A DNA stretch of 64,000 nucleotides from positions 124,001 through 188,000 of the forward strand of contig NZ_JAQZSJ010000010.1 of assembly GCF_029360585.1 (NCBI RefSeq). Direction: 5' to 3'. The notes under the pieces are model-generated. The model had not been told where the DNA came from. It saw only the letters and a program-made list of their open reading frames with translations, and searched no databases. Origin of the DNA: Cohnella caldifontis. GTDB taxonomy: Bacteria; Bacillota; Bacilli; Paenibacillales; Paenibacillaceae. This document shows, one piece after another, positions 44,013-51,468 of this stretch. The position numbers were made by a program, and so were the translations under genes. How positions within the stretch are numbered: position 1 is the first letter of the stretch; the number at the start of each line of letters is the position of its first letter.

Positions 44013-44732
44013 TCACCTGCGAAACGGCTTGCGGGCGCGAGGAGGGCCGAGAATTTCGGTCCAGACGATCGCCCGGGTTAAGTCGTCACGGGTAAGCGCG
44101 CCGTGCGTCTCTTCGGCTGAAGGAACGGCCGTTGCCGGAACCGGTGTCGCTCGGGCAGACGAAACAGGGCGAACGGGCGCGGTCACCTGCACGGTTTCCG
44201 GCTCCGCGTGCGGCTGAATGCCGGTCCCGGATCGATACGGGTTCTCCGACCCCGGTTCCGCCGAACGGTCGTACGGATGGCTCGCCCATGCCGGACCAGG
44301 TGCGCTTGGCAGGGTCGGAGAGGCCCACGCCGGGCGGGACGATCCTTCCTCCGACGGTTCCGCCCACGCCGGGCGCGGCGTTCTCTCCTCTGCCGACTCC
44401 GCCCATGCCGGACGAGGTGTTCTTTCACTGGACGGAACCGGCCTCGCATACTCCGGCTGCGGCTCCCTGCGCTCGACCGGCGGCATCGGCTGCCCCGCGC
44501 TCCCCTCGGGAATCCTGTCGGCCGGAGGAGCGGCCGTTTGCCGAGGCTGCCTCGGCACGGGAAACACCGGGGAGCCGCCGAAGTCCGGCATCCGGTTCGC
44601 CGGCCGATTCGGCGGACGGTTCTGCGGCGGCTTTTCCAGCGGGGACTTGCGGAAGAACATCGTGTAGATCAAACCGATCACGACGATAACCAAGTACAGA
44701 TGGCCCATGACGAAGTCGATGACCGCCTGCAT
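44013..44732 (-). CDS. Membrane-anchored Pro-rich protein next to floA
   Basis: A 239-residue protein: one N-terminal membrane helix (GHLYLVIVVIGLIYTMFF), a long Pro/Arg/Glu disordered region with four imperfect repeats containing RPAWAE/GPAWAS, and a short basic C-terminal segment (LTRAIVWTEILGPPRARKPF) that looks conserved. I do not recognise a named family. It is the third gene of the nfeD-floA operon, so it may be a flotillin accessory. ATG 44732 has GAGGAGGGGGAC before it. Confidence 0.65.
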   Translation of the reverse strand: MQAVIDFVMGHLYLVIVVIGLIYTMFFRKSPLEKPPQNRPPNRPANRMPDFGGSPVFPVPRQPRQTAAPPADRIPEGSAGQPMPPVERREPQPEYARPVPSSERTPRPAWAESAEERTPRPAWAEPSEEGSSRPAWASPTLPSAPGPAWASHPYDRSAEPGSENPYRSGTGIQPHAEPETVQVTAPVRPVSSARATPVPATAVPSAEETHGALTRDDLTRAIVWTEILGPPRARKPFRR

Positions 44733-44799
44733 GCGTCCCCCTCCTCTCCCGCTCCCGATGCCGCCCGGCACCGGCTTCGCGCCTCAATTACGCGGCAAA

Positions 44800-45795
44800 T
44801 CATTTCTTGTCTTCGCCTTCACCGCGCAGCATGTCTCCCGAACGGCCAATCGACCCGCGCATTTGCGTGTCCGCTTCGATGTTTTTGAGGTTCATGTAAT
44901 CCATGACGCCCAGTTTCCCGCCCTTGAGCGCGTCTGCCATGGCGAGCGGCACCTCGGATTCGGCTTCGACGACTTTGGCCCTCATCTCGACGACGCGCGC
45001 TTTCATCTCCTGCTCCTGCGCGACCGCCATCGCGCGGCGCTCCTCCGCTTTTGCCTGGGCGATCCGCTTGTCGGCTTCCGCTTGCTCCGTCTGCAGATGC
45101 GCGCCGATGTTCTTGCCGATGTCTACGTCCGCGATGTCGATGGACAGGATTTCGAACGCCGTGCCGGCGTCCAGGCCTTTGTTCAGCACCGTCCGCGAAA
45201 TCATGTCGGGATTCTCCAGCACGTCCTTATGCGAGTTGGACGAGCCTACCGTCGTGACGATGCCTTCGCCGACGCGCGCGATGATCGTCTCTTCCCCGGC
45301 GCCGCCGACAAGTCGGTCGATGTTGGCCCGGACCGTGACGCGCGCCTTGACTTTGACTTCGATCCCGTCCTTCGCGACGGCGGAGACGATCGGCGTCTCG
45401 ATGACGCGCGGATTGACGCTCATCTGAACGGCTTGCAGCACGTCGCGGCCCGCCAGATCGATCGCGGCCGCCCGTTCGAACACGAGCGGGATGTTCGCGC
45501 GCTGGGCGGCGATCAACGAGTTCACGACGCGATCCACGTTGCCCCCTGCCAGGAAGTGGCTTTCCAGTTGATTGATCGTCAGCCCCAGCCCCGCTTTGGT
45601 CGCTTTGATCATCGGATTGACGATCCGGCTGGGCGTTACCCGCCGCAGCCGCATGGCCACCAGCGTGATGATGCCGATGCGAACCCCCGAAGCGAGCGCC
45701 GAAATCCAGAGCATGAACGGGAAAAAGCTCAAGAAAACCGACAGCGCGATCACGACGATCGCCACGATGACCAAAATTTGAATGCCTGCGTCCAT
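44800..45795 (-). CDS. floA: Flotillin-like protein FloA
   Basis: A 331-residue membrane scaffold: short N-terminal helix ([20 protein letters not shown]), SPFH-like domain ([24 protein letters not shown]-free FloA form with [20 protein letters not shown]), and a C-terminal helical region rich in Ala/Glu ([20 protein letters not shown]). It organises functional membrane microdomains. The partner nfeD lies 56 bp upstream, as in B. subtilis yqeZ-floA. Confidence 0.95.
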   Translation of the reverse strand: MDAGIQILVIVAIVVIALSVFLSFFPFMLWISALASGVRIGIITLVAMRLRRVTPSRIVNPMIKATKAGLGLTINQLESHFLAGGNVDRVVNSLIAAQRANIPLVFERAAAIDLAGRDVLQAVQMSVNPRVIETPIVSAVAKDGIEVKVKARVTVRANIDRLVGGAGEETIIARVGEGIVTTVGSSNSHKDVLENPDMISRTVLNKGLDAGTAFEILSIDIADVDIGKNIGAHLQTEQAEADKRIAQAKAEERRAMAVAQEQEMKARVVEMRAKVVEAESEVPLAMADALKGGKLGVMDYMNLKNIEADTQMRGSIGRSGDMLRGEGEDKK

Positions 45796-45851
45796 GGAAA
45801 CCCTCCGATTAACGAATTTTTTCTTTCCGAATCGAAATCAGCTAAATCCGG

Positions 45852-47234
45852 TTACAGCGGCTGCTCGACTTTCTCGACCAACACGCGGGTTCCGTCGACG
45901 GCGGTGACCCGGACCGGACTCCCCGCAGCGATGAAATCGCCCGAAGTCACGACATCCACCCGCCGACCGCCGATTTCCGCCACGCCTGCCGGCCGAAGGG
46001 CCGATTTCGCGACTCCTTCCAGACCGACCAGCTCCTCGCGCGACTCGTTCGGAACATAACCTTGCTCCTTGGTCAGTTGATCCCGCAAAATGAACCGGTT
46101 CCAAATGCCCCGGCGTCGGAAGACGTAGGCGAATACCGCCACGATCACGACGGCGACGGCGGCCGCCATGCCCAACGACCGGAGCGCATGTCCGGTATCG
46201 TAAGCCGCGCTGGCGATGCCGTAAATCAGAGCGGACACGCCGAGTATGCCCAGGATCCCGAAGCTCGGCACGAACATTTCCAGCACGAGCAGCACGATGC
46301 CGGCAATGAAAACGACCATGGAACTCAGCTCCGCGAACCCCGCCACCGATTGGCCGAAGAAATACAACCCGAATCCCAGCAAGCCGACGATGCCGGGAAC
46401 GCCGAAGCCGGGCACGATTAGCTCGATCGCGATGCCGGCGATCCCGATGATGAGCAGCAGCGTGGATACGCCGGGAGACGTCAACCACTGGGACACCCGC
46501 TCCGCGAACGAAGGCTGAAGCTCCACCACGCCCCGGTCGGCCAACCCTTTCCAGGCGATCACCTCATCCGTCGATTTGGCCATCGTATCGGCGTACCCGA
46601 CTTTGAAGGCTTCCTCCGCGGAAAGCGACAAAATTTGTCCCCGTTCCTTCGTCCGGCCGATCGTTTTCATCTCGACCGTTCGCGACGGGTCCACCATCGC
46701 CGCCGCGATCTCGGGATTCCGGCCGTTCAGTTCCGCCGCCGCCACCATCTCTGACGTCCAGTGGGCGACGAGTTTCGGGTTGTCCACCGCGTTCCCGCTG
46801 CCGTCCACGATCATCGCGGCGCCGATCGTCGAGCCGGGCGACATCGCGATCCCTCCGGCATTCAGCGCCAAGTACGCTCCGGCGGAAGCCGCTTTGCCGC
46901 TTACGAACGCGACCGTCGGCACTTTGGCGCCCCGAATCCGGCCGCCGATCTCCTCGGCCGCGTCCAGCCTTCCCCCCGGCGTATCGACGTCCAGCACGAC
47001 GAGCGAAGCGCCGGCTTCCTCGGCCTCGGACAGCGCCCGGTCCAAGAAGGAGGCCAGTCCGCTTTGCACGGTCATGTTCACCGGGATGACGTAAACGGCG
47101 CCCGAAGCGGCTTCCGTTTCGGCTTCCGCGGCTGCGGCCGCGCCCGGTCCTGCCGAACCGTATCCCGCGAAAACCAAACCCCAGAACAGCAGAATAAGCA
47201 GCCGAATCCCTCTCACTCTTCTGCCGTTAGACAT
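45852..47234 (-). CDS. yqeZ: NfeD-type membrane serine protease (YqeZ)
   Basis: A 460-residue protein: signal peptide, ClpP-like protease domain (VLDVDTPGGRLDAAEEIG; catalytic Ser in KAASAGAYLALNAG; MSPGSTIGAAM), four to five membrane helices, and a C-terminal NfeD OB-fold (GLEGVAKSALRPAGVAEIGG). NfeD proteins pair with flotillins; floA follows directly. Start ATG (47234) with GAGGAGGAATCC. Confidence 0.93.
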   Translation of the reverse strand: MSNGRRVRGIRLLILLFWGLVFAGYGSAGPGAAAAAEAETEAASGAVYVIPVNMTVQSGLASFLDRALSEAEEAGASLVVLDVDTPGGRLDAAEEIGGRIRGAKVPTVAFVSGKAASAGAYLALNAGGIAMSPGSTIGAAMIVDGSGNAVDNPKLVAHWTSEMVAAAELNGRNPEIAAAMVDPSRTVEMKTIGRTKERGQILSLSAEEAFKVGYADTMAKSTDEVIAWKGLADRGVVELQPSFAERVSQWLTSPGVSTLLLIIGIAGIAIELIVPGFGVPGIVGLLGFGLYFFGQSVAGFAELSSMVVFIAGIVLLVLEMFVPSFGILGILGVSALIYGIASAAYDTGHALRSLGMAAAVAVVIVAVFAYVFRRRGIWNRFILRDQLTKEQGYVPNESREELVGLEGVAKSALRPAGVAEIGGRRVDVVTSGDFIAAGSPVRVTAVDGTRVLVEKVEQPL

Positions 47235-47260
47235 TGGATTCCTCCTCTAATAGGGAGATT

Positions 47261-47311
47261 GAAGGAGTCCAAACTCTCCTTCGCTATAGGAGTTTGACGA
47301 AGCCAAACTTT
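47261..47311. repeat. Hairpin pair before nfeD, similar to the terC leader element
   Basis: GAAGGAG ... CTCCTTC (7 bp perfect) followed by GGAGTTTGACGAAGCCAAACT. The core GGAGTTTGAC is shared with the terC leader hairpins at 13177. Located between nfeD and the yqeY terminator. Confidence 0.5.
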
Positions 47312-47413
47312 CCCCCCGCTTTAAGAGTTCGCTTGATTACCCTGTATTACGCAGGCCGTCCGGCATGGTTTCGGAAAGGTTCCGGCCGCGGCAAAGTCCC
47401 GCCTATGCAAAAA

Positions 47414-47436
47414 GCACTCCCCTTGCGGAGAGTGCC
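47414..47436 (-). terminator. Terminator after yqeY
   Basis: Minus strand GGCACTCTCC / GGAGTGC stem followed by TTTTTGC; separates rpsU-yqeY from nfeD-floA. Confidence 0.8.
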
Positions 47437-47450
47437 TGCTTTCGACGGAA

Positions 47451-47894
47451 TCATGACAGATATTGTTGAACCAACTGGTTGACAAGCTTGCCGTCGGCAC
47501 GTCCTTTGACCTTAGGCATCAGGGCGCCCATCAACTTTCCCATATCGGCTTTGGAAGAAGCACCGGTTTCCTGTATGGTCTGCAACACGATTTCTTTGAT
47601 TTCTTCTTCGGTTAGCTGCTTTGGAAGGTACTGGCTGATGATCTCGATCTCGGCGGAGACTTGGGCAACAAGGTCGTCGCGACCCGCTTGCTGGAAATCC
47701 TGGAGGGAATCCCTGCGCTGCTTGAGCTCCCGACTGACGACCTGAACCAGCTCGTCATCCTGAAGCGGACGGCGCAGCTCGATCTCTTGGTTCTTGATCG
47801 AAGCGCGAACCAGGCGGATGGTGGAAAGCCGGAATTTGTCCCCGGTCTTCATCGCTTGCTTCATGTCTTCGTTCAATCGATCCGCGAGGTTCAT
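47451..47894 (-). CDS. yqeY: GatB/YqeY domain protein YqeY
   Basis: A 147-residue helical protein related to the C-terminal tRNA-binding domain of GatB. It starts NLADRLNEDMKQAMKTGDKF and contains DKFRLSTIRLVRASIKNQEI and LPKQLTEEEIKEIVLQTIQE. It lies 14 bp after rpsU, the common pair in Firmicutes. A role in tRNA or translation is assumed. Confidence 0.93.
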   Translation of the reverse strand: MNLADRLNEDMKQAMKTGDKFRLSTIRLVRASIKNQEIELRRPLQDDELVQVVSRELKQRRDSLQDFQQAGRDDLVAQVSAEIEIISQYLPKQLTEEEIKEIVLQTIQETGASSKADMGKLMGALMPKVKGRADGKLVNQLVQQYLS

Positions 47895-47908
47895 GGTGCA
47901 ACTGCCTC

Positions 47909-48082
47909 CTAGTACTTCCGTTTACGAGCGGCTTCGGATTTCTTTTTCCGCTTGACGCTCGGTTTCTCGTAGTGTTTCCGCTTTTTGACTTCAGCGAGAA
48001 CGCCGTCTTTTGCGATGGAACGCTTAAAGCGGCGGAGTGCAGCGTCGATTGTTTCGTTTTTGCGTACTTTCGTTTCGGACAC
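47909..48082 (-). CDS. rpsU: 30S ribosomal protein S21
   Basis: A 57-residue basic protein: [20 protein letters not shown], then a Lys/Arg-rich tail ending [12 protein letters not shown] at 48082 has GGAGGGAGGG upstream; the longer frame is not used. S21 binds near the anti-Shine-Dalgarno region of 16S rRNA. Confidence 0.97.
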   Translation of the reverse strand: MSETKVRKNETIDAALRRFKRSIAKDGVLAEVKKRKHYEKPSVKRKKKSEAARKRKY

Positions 48083-48132
48083 CTGTTTTCCCTCCCTCCG
48101 CAACAGACCACAAGACACGGTTATCAAACTTC

Positions 48133-48162
48133 ATTATAGGTGATGGGGAAAGGGGGTGTCAA
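48133..48162 (-). promoter_or_regulatory. SigA promoter of rpsU-yqeY
   Basis: TTGACA (48162-48157), 18 bp, TATAAT (48138-48133) on the minus strand; the -35 lies within the last codons of the HIT gene. Confidence 0.82.
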
Positions 48163-48533
48163 CTTGACGCCGCGCCAGGTTCCGAGGCTTCTCGGGGATT
48201 CAGGCCCGCCAATTTTTCCCCGCCGAGCACGTGCAGATGCAAATGGAACACGACTTGTCCCGCATCGCGGCCGACGTTCGTCACCACGCGGTATCCGTTA
48301 TGTTCGAGCCCCGCTTCCCGCGCCGCCTTCCGCGCCGCCAGCATGGCGCGTCCGAGCAGCATCGCATCCTCCTCCGAAGCATCGTCCAACGAAGCGACAT
48401 GCTTGCGGGGAATGACGAGCAAATGCACCGGTGCCTGAGGCTGGATGTCATGGAAAACCACCACGTGCTCGTCTTCGAATGCCTTGCGGGACGGAACCGT
48501 CCCTTCGGCGATTTTGCAGAAGATGCAATCCAT
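48159..48533 (-). CDS. HIT-family purine nucleotide phosphoramidase (HinT-like)
   Basis: A 124-residue histidine-triad protein: MDCIFCKIAEGTVPSRKAFE with the two N-terminal zinc cysteines, APVHLLVIPRKHVASLDD and the triad in QVVFHLHLHVLGGEKL. It hydrolyses AMP-linked phosphoramidates. ATG at 48533 after AAGGAG. Confidence 0.93.
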   Translation of the reverse strand: MDCIFCKIAEGTVPSRKAFEDEHVVVFHDIQPQAPVHLLVIPRKHVASLDDASEEDAMLLGRAMLAARKAAREAGLEHNGYRVVTNVGRDAGQVVFHLHLHVLGGEKLAGLNPREASEPGAASS

Positions 48534-48627
48534 AGCGCTTCGGGCTCCTTTACTTTCCCTTTTCCCTTCCATTTTACCGTATGCGCGAGGGTCTCGTCCA
48601 ATCGGCGAAACGGAAAATTCCGCTCCG

Positions 48628-48650
48628 AAAATAGACTGTCGGTCTATTTT
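48628..48650 (+). promoter_or_regulatory. Palindromic operator before the TetR gene
   Basis: Perfect inverted repeat AAAATAGAC (48628-48636), TGTCG, GTCTATTTT (48642-48650). TATAAT follows at 48678-48683. The place and form suit autorepression by the TetR protein that starts at 48707. Confidence 0.7.
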
Positions 48651-48706
48651 CCTCTGGTTTTCCTGTTGCCCGCGTCGTATAATGCAATCGAAGGAGCGTG
48701 TGCGGC

Positions 48707-50629
48707 ATGAAAATTCCCGGTTTTCGGCCGGCCACCCACCGGAAAAAGGCGCTCGTGGCGGAAACCGCCCTGAGGCTGTTCGCCGAACGGGGTTACGATC
48801 ACGTCTCGGTCGACGACATCATCGCGGCCACCGGCACGTCCAAAGGGACGTTCTATCACTACTTCCGCAGCAAAGAAGAGCTGCTCTGCGAGCTGCCCTC
48901 CCGGCAGCGCGAGCGGGTTCGGCTATGGGCAGAGCGCGGGTACGGTCCGGGGCCGTCCGTGCAAGGACGCGTATGCAGCCTGCTGCTGGAATTGGCCGCA
49001 GAGGTGCGGGACACCCCTTTGTTGGTGCGAAGCGTCTACTCCCTGACCCGGGAAGAGCCGCTGCTCGCCAAGGCGCAGGATGAGTTGGCCCGTCAGCTGA
49101 CGGACCTGCTCGCGGGTTGGCTCGGGGATCGCCGGAAGGCGAACCTGCTCTACGATCTCTACACCGGAACGCTGTGGACATGGGCGACGGGAAGCCGGTC
49201 CGATCTGGAATCGGCGCTACGGGAAAATTTGTCATGGGCTTGGCGCGGGCTCTCGGACGGCGGAGAATGGCCGTTAACGGGACGCTCGGCCATGTTGGAG
49301 GAGGAACCGAACATGGAAGTCGCCGTCATCGGCGGTGGTTTGGCGGGGCTTACGGCCGCCGCGTATCTGAGTCAGTCGCCGGGAGTCCGCGGCGTGCTCT
49401 TCGAACGGAGTCCTCAATGGGGGGGACGGGCGTTTACATATGAGAAGAGCGGATTCACGCTGAACTATGGCGCCCACGCGATTTACGGCATCGACCGGCA
49501 TACGATCGGCCAGCTGGAGAAGGAGCTGGGGCTTACGTTTTCCAGCCGGCAGGTCGACAAGCGCAAAGTCATGTACGAAAAAGGGACCGACGTCACGCCG
49601 GCGCCTCTCGATTTCGTCAACCTGATGAAAACGGACGTGCTGCGGACCGGCCAGAAAGTAAGGTTCGTCGCGGAGATCGCGGCGATGATGGGCGGCATCC
49701 ACCAGCTTCGCCATTATGCGACGCTTGGCGATTATTTGGCCGAATCGAACGCGGGAGAAGACTTGAAGGAGCTTTGGGAACATCTCGTCTGCTCCAACTT
49801 CTTCATCTCCCCGGAGGACGCGCGTCGCGTTCCCGGACCGGTCATCGCCGAGTATTACCATAACCTTTTCCTGTCCCAGAAGCCGGTCAATTATATCCTC
49901 GGCAGCTGGGCGGTCATTACCGGACAGCTTCAGGAGAAAATCGCGGGATCCGGCCGTTGGGAGCTGGCGCTGAAGGAAGGCGCCGATTCGATCCGCTACG
50001 AGAACGGGAAATACGTCATCGCGACGAAGACCCGGGAGCTCGCTTTCGACCGCGTCGTGTTCGCCATGCCGGTCCAGCAGGTCGTCAAGCTGCTTTCGGG
50101 CACGCCTTGGGAGCCGTTCCTCGCGCCTTACGAGTCGAACACGGCGACCGAAGTGCTGGTCTACGACGTCGGGCTCAGCCATGTCGTGAACCGGCCGTTC
50201 TCCTACATCAGCGACATGAACAACAAAATGTTCATCACCGACGTCTCCGCGACCGACCATACGTTGACCCCGGAAGACGGACAACTGCTTCAAGGGATCG
50301 CATACCTGTCCGACGATTCGTTCGGCGGGGAAACCGAGCGCAAAACCTATCTGGATGAGCGCCAGGCGCAGATGGAGGCTTTGTTCGACCGCCATTATCC
50401 GGGCTGGCGGGACGCCGTCGTCGTGAAGCGGATGAGCAAAAAGGCGATGGTCCAAAGCGTCAAGCACGTCGCGGGGAACCTGCTGCTGCCGAACCGCATG
50501 GAGAGCGTGCCCTTCTACTTCTGCGGCGACGGCTGCCAGGGCAAAGGCGAACTCGCCGAACGCGCCTTCTCCAGCGCCCGCGCGGCCGCGCAGCTGGTGC
50601 TGCAGGAAACGCTGGCTTCGGTCAGGTAA
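48707..50629 (+). CDS. TetR regulator in uninterrupted frame with FAD-dependent oxidoreductase
   Basis: One open frame of 640 residues. Residues 1-200 are a TetR regulator (AETALRLFAERGYDHVSVDD, TSKGTFYHYFRSKEELL helix-turn-helix, then a helical ligand domain). Residues from about 203 are a complete FAD oxidoreductase. No stop codon separates them. A strong ribosome site and ATG at 49313 mark the usual start of the second protein, so both a fused and a separate product are possible. ATG at 48707 with AAGGAG; GTG at 48698 is too close to it. The TetR part lacks its own stop, so at least the regulator is a fusion unless translation is interrupted. Confidence 0.7.
   Translation: MKIPGFRPATHRKKALVAETALRLFAERGYDHVSVDDIIAATGTSKGTFYHYFRSKEELLCELPSRQRERVRLWAERGYGPGPSVQGRVCSLLLELAAEVRDTPLLVRSVYSLTREEPLLAKAQDELARQLTDLLAGWLGDRRKANLLYDLYTGTLWTWATGSRSDLESALRENLSWAWRGLSDGGEWPLTGRSAMLEEEPNMEVAVIGGGLAGLTAAAYLSQSPGVRGVLFERSPQWGGRAFTYEKSGFTLNYGAHAIYGIDRHTIGQLEKELGLTFSSRQVDKRKVMYEKGTDVTPAPLDFVNLMKTDVLRTGQKVRFVAEIAAMMGGIHQLRHYATLGDYLAESNAGEDLKELWEHLVCSNFFISPEDARRVPGPVIAEYYHNLFLSQKPVNYILGSWAVITGQLQEKIAGSGRWELALKEGADSIRYENGKYVIATKTRELAFDRVVFAMPVQQVVKLLSGTPWEPFLAPYESNTATEVLVYDVGLSHVVNRPFSYISDMNNKMFITDVSATDHTLTPEDGQLLQGIAYLSDDSFGGETERKTYLDERQAQMEALFDRHYPGWRDAVVVKRMSKKAMVQSVKHVAGNLLLPNRMESVPFYFCGDGCQGKGELAERAFSSARAAAQLVLQETLASVR
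49313..50629 (+). CDS. FAD-dependent oxidoreductase (amine oxidase/phytoene desaturase-like), internal start
   Basis: A 438-residue protein if begun at ATG 49313, which has GGAGGAGG 8 nt upstream. The dinucleotide-binding motif VAVIGGGLAGLTAAAYLSQS is at the very N-terminus, which is where such enzymes normally start; GRAFTYEKSGFTLNYGAHAI and CGDGCQGKGELAERAFSSAR complete the FAD domain. Protoporphyrinogen oxidase/phytoene desaturase type; substrate unknown. It is in frame with the TetR gene and followed by a terminator. Confidence 0.75.
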   Translation: MEVAVIGGGLAGLTAAAYLSQSPGVRGVLFERSPQWGGRAFTYEKSGFTLNYGAHAIYGIDRHTIGQLEKELGLTFSSRQVDKRKVMYEKGTDVTPAPLDFVNLMKTDVLRTGQKVRFVAEIAAMMGGIHQLRHYATLGDYLAESNAGEDLKELWEHLVCSNFFISPEDARRVPGPVIAEYYHNLFLSQKPVNYILGSWAVITGQLQEKIAGSGRWELALKEGADSIRYENGKYVIATKTRELAFDRVVFAMPVQQVVKLLSGTPWEPFLAPYESNTATEVLVYDVGLSHVVNRPFSYISDMNNKMFITDVSATDHTLTPEDGQLLQGIAYLSDDSFGGETERKTYLDERQAQMEALFDRHYPGWRDAVVVKRMSKKAMVQSVKHVAGNLLLPNRMESVPFYFCGDGCQGKGELAERAFSSARAAAQLVLQETLASVR

Positions 50630-50642
50630 TAGAAGAAATAGG

Positions 50643-50689
50643 AAAAGGCCTTTGTCGGCCGGCTGTTCAGCCGAGGACAAAGGCCTTTT
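50643..50689 (+). terminator. Terminator after the oxidoreductase gene
   Basis: 14-bp stem AAAAGGCCTTTGTC / GACAAAGGCCTTTT followed by TT, loop of 19 nt containing a second small stem. Confidence 0.88.
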
Positions 50690-50797
50690 TTGCATCGTCG
50701 ATGCTTGGAGCGGCGCCTCCTTGCAGCGTCTTCGCCTGCTAGCCTTCTGATTCAGGCTTACTCTGCGTTCGTCAGGCGTAGGCCCTCCGTATCACCG

Positions 50798-51268
50798 TCA
50801 GCCGGCGGTTGGCGCGACCGTCTGTTTCGTGGCGACGTTCAGCCGATTCCAGAGGTTGACCGTGGCGATTCCCGCGACCAACGTCGCCAGCGCTTGCTCA
50901 TCGTAATGCCGGGCCGCTTCGCGGAAAATCTCGTCCGGCACGGGGTCCGTCCGGTCGCTCAAGCGGGTCACCGCTTCGCTGAGCGCCAGAGCGGCCCGCT
51001 CGGCGTCGGTGAAGTGCGGCGTTTCGCGCCAAGCCGCCGCGGCCAGGAGCCGCTCCGTCGTTTCGCCTGCCGCCATGGCGTTGCGCGAATGCAGGTCGAC
51101 GCACACGCTGTCCCCATTGATTTGGCTGGCACGAAGGTAACAAAGGAAAAGCGTCCGTTTCGGAACGGAGGAACTCTCCGCCGAGGCGAACAGCGCTTTT
51201 CCCAACGCTTGCAGCGCTTGGGACGCTTCGGGTACGATCATGACGGGACTGTTCATTCTGGGTTTCAT
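50798..51268 (-). CDS. Carboxymuconolactone decarboxylase-family protein (ECF41 partner)
   Basis: A 156-residue AhpD-like helical protein. The usual redox site is present only in part: INGDSVCVDLHSRNA has the second Cys and the His but Asp in place of the first Cys. ATG at 51268 (MKPRMN) follows GAAGGAG. It is divergent from an ECF41 sigma factor; ECF41 sigma factors are known to control genes of the COE group (carboxymuconolactone decarboxylase, oxidoreductase or epimerase), and an ECF41-type promoter faces this gene. Confidence 0.85.
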   Translation of the reverse strand: MKPRMNSPVMIVPEASQALQALGKALFASAESSSVPKRTLFLCYLRASQINGDSVCVDLHSRNAMAAGETTERLLAAAAWRETPHFTDAERAALALSEAVTRLSDRTDPVPDEIFREAARHYDEQALATLVAGIATVNLWNRLNVATKQTVAPTAG

Positions 51269-51329
51269 GGGCAACCACTCCTTCGGAAGTTGAAATTCGG
51301 AGCCGGGTTTTTCGGCCCTTCACGAGGAT

Positions 51330-51356
51330 GACGAATCGCTTGCCGGGAATGTGACG
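51330..51356 (-). promoter_or_regulatory. ECF41-type promoter facing the decarboxylase gene
   Basis: Minus strand CGTCACA (51356-51350), 16 bp, CGTC (51333-51330). It differs from the ECF41 consensus TGTCACA-N16-CGTC by one base. Confidence 0.7.
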
Positions 51357-51391
51357 AATCCGGAATCCGACGCAGGAGCGGCGCCCCCCGC

Positions 51392-51418
51392 TGTCACATC
51401 GGCCCCGCGGAATTCGTC
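51392..51418 (+). promoter_or_regulatory. ECF41-type promoter facing the sigma factor gene
   Basis: TGTCACA (51392-51398), 16 bp, CGTC (51415-51418): an exact match to the ECF41 promoter consensus, placed 50 bp before the sigma factor start, so the gene probably activates itself. Confidence 0.75.
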
Positions 51419-51468
51419 AGATAGTAGAGGGAGTGATTCCAATAAGACCGGAAGAAGGAAACGGGAAC

